Shown here one piece after another: positions 63,230 to 64,000 of a stretch of 64,000 nucleotides of DNA; the first letter of the stretch is position 1; each line of letters begins with the position of its first letter. Position numbers and translations under genes: made by a program. This DNA is from Gloeocapsopsis crepidinum LEGE 06123 (GTDB taxonomy: Bacteria; Cyanobacteriota; Cyanobacteriia; Cyanobacteriales; Chroococcidiopsidaceae). The stretch covers positions 1 to 64,000 of the forward strand of contig NZ_JADEWN010000001.1 of assembly GCF_015207655.1 (NCBI RefSeq), in the 5' to 3' direction. The notes beneath the pieces are model-generated. The model searched no databases. It had not been told where the DNA came from and saw only the letters and a list, made by a program, of their open reading frames with translations.

Positions 63230-64000
63230 CTAACGAATCAAGAAAGGTCGGCTAATATTTAAGACAGATTGGCGGAGAGAATAAAGCTGCTCTAGCAATT
63301 TTTGATATCCGTAAGAACCAAGCCATTGCAGCAGTCTAATCGATAAATTCAGGCGGAGATATTCAACAGAATATTGTCTTTGAGGGGCGCAGGCAATAGC
63401 TTCCTTTTGAAAGTAAAGTGCCTGCTGGCAGTCTCCATTCTTAGTTGCCAACCAACTTAAATAAAAATACAAAGAATTGTAAGCTTGTTTTTTTATGTAG
63501 AGCAAATCCTTTGGAACAGATTGAAAAGCTTTCTCAATCACCTTACAGGAAGATTTCCACATTGATAGATAAGATTTTGACAAGCTACTGGAGTTTGCTC
63601 TGTAGCGAACCAGCGGTTCTTTGATGACAGCAAAAGAATAATTTGCAGCAATTTTTAACCACATGTCCCAATCTTCCGCAGGAGTCAACTCAGAATCGAA
63701 TAAACCAACTGTCTTAAAACAAGACTTACGGATTAAAGGTGTACTGCCACAGCCAATAAAGTTAAATTTGATTAGCTGCTGCCAGACATCTCCTTCTGCA
63801 TTAGAGGTAACAAGACGACCAGTTGGTTTTCCGTCTCGGTCTGCTAATGCTGTCCAAGTATAAACTAAGCCTACTTCAGAGTAAGCTTCTAAACAGCAAA
63901 CCTGTGTTTCTAATTTAGTTGTCTCCCAAAGATCGTCAGCATCTAGGAAAGCAAGATACTTTCCTTGTGCGTGGGTGATTCCCGTATTGCGAGCAGGTGC
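63230..64000 (-). CDS. Family 2 glycosyltransferase, N-terminus beyond window end
   Basis: Frame stays open from 63688 to 64000 reading APARNTGITHAQGKYLAFLDADDLWETTKLETQVCC...; ORF-track start MTPAEDWD is internal. Confidence 0.9.
   Translation of the reverse strand, partial: APARNTGITHAQGKYLAFLDADDLWETTKLETQVCCLEAYSEVGLVYTWTALADRDGKPTGRLVTSNAEGDVWQQLIKFNFIGCGSTPLIRKSCFKTVGLFDSELTPAEDWDMWLKIAANYSFAVIKEPLVRYRANSSSLSKSYLSMWKSSCKVIEKAFQSVPKDLLYIKKQAYNSLYFYLSWLATKNGDCQQALYFQKEAIACAPQRQYSVEYLRLNLSIRLLQWLGSYGYQKLLEQLYSLRQSVLNISRPFLIR

Noticed and set aside
63230-63688. Stand-alone 152-aa protein starting MTPAEDWD
   Set aside because: Frame is open upstream to the window edge and encodes GT2 motifs, so this is the C-terminal part of a larger glycosyltransferase

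Overview
64 kb cyanobacterial chromosomal window (dense HIP1 octamers GCGATCGC, cyanobacterial gene families). From left to right: (i) an IS-eroded margin (0-4.8 kb) with an IS5-type transposase tail, an internally deleted secreted amidase, an IS6-family element with both terminal inverted repeats, a GC-richer orphan SbtB-like PII protein and a truncated MocR/GntR regulator; (ii) a co-directional anaerobic carbon-metabolism island (5.8-20.7 kb): phosphoketolase, glycogen phosphorylase, pyruvate formate-lyase, PFL activase, AdhE, and an ADP-forming acyl-CoA synthetase/GNAT fusion, with a regularly spaced TTTACA/TGTAAA half-site array upstream of pflB; (iii) a VapBC-type pair whose toxin N-terminus was removed by an IS6 remnant, a BNR/Ycf48-like beta-propeller protein and an IS701-like pseudogene; (iv) a compact two-protein NRPS locus (C-A-T + TubC dock-C-A-NMT-T-TE) next to a membrane alpha/beta hydrolase; (v) a persulfide/sulfide detoxification cluster (ArsR/BigR-like regulator, MBL, rhodanese, TauE/SafE, DUF442, CstB-like MBL-rhodanese fusion); (vi) GatD/MurT; (vii) a STAND NTPase with a vMAP-type N-terminal HTH; (viii) an exopolysaccharide cluster (46.4-64 kb) with duplicated glycosyltransferases, one fused to a methyltransferase, and an uncharacterised secreted protein. 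No tRNA, rRNA or CRISPR array was recognised. All family calls come from reading motifs and protein sequence by eye; no database searches were run.
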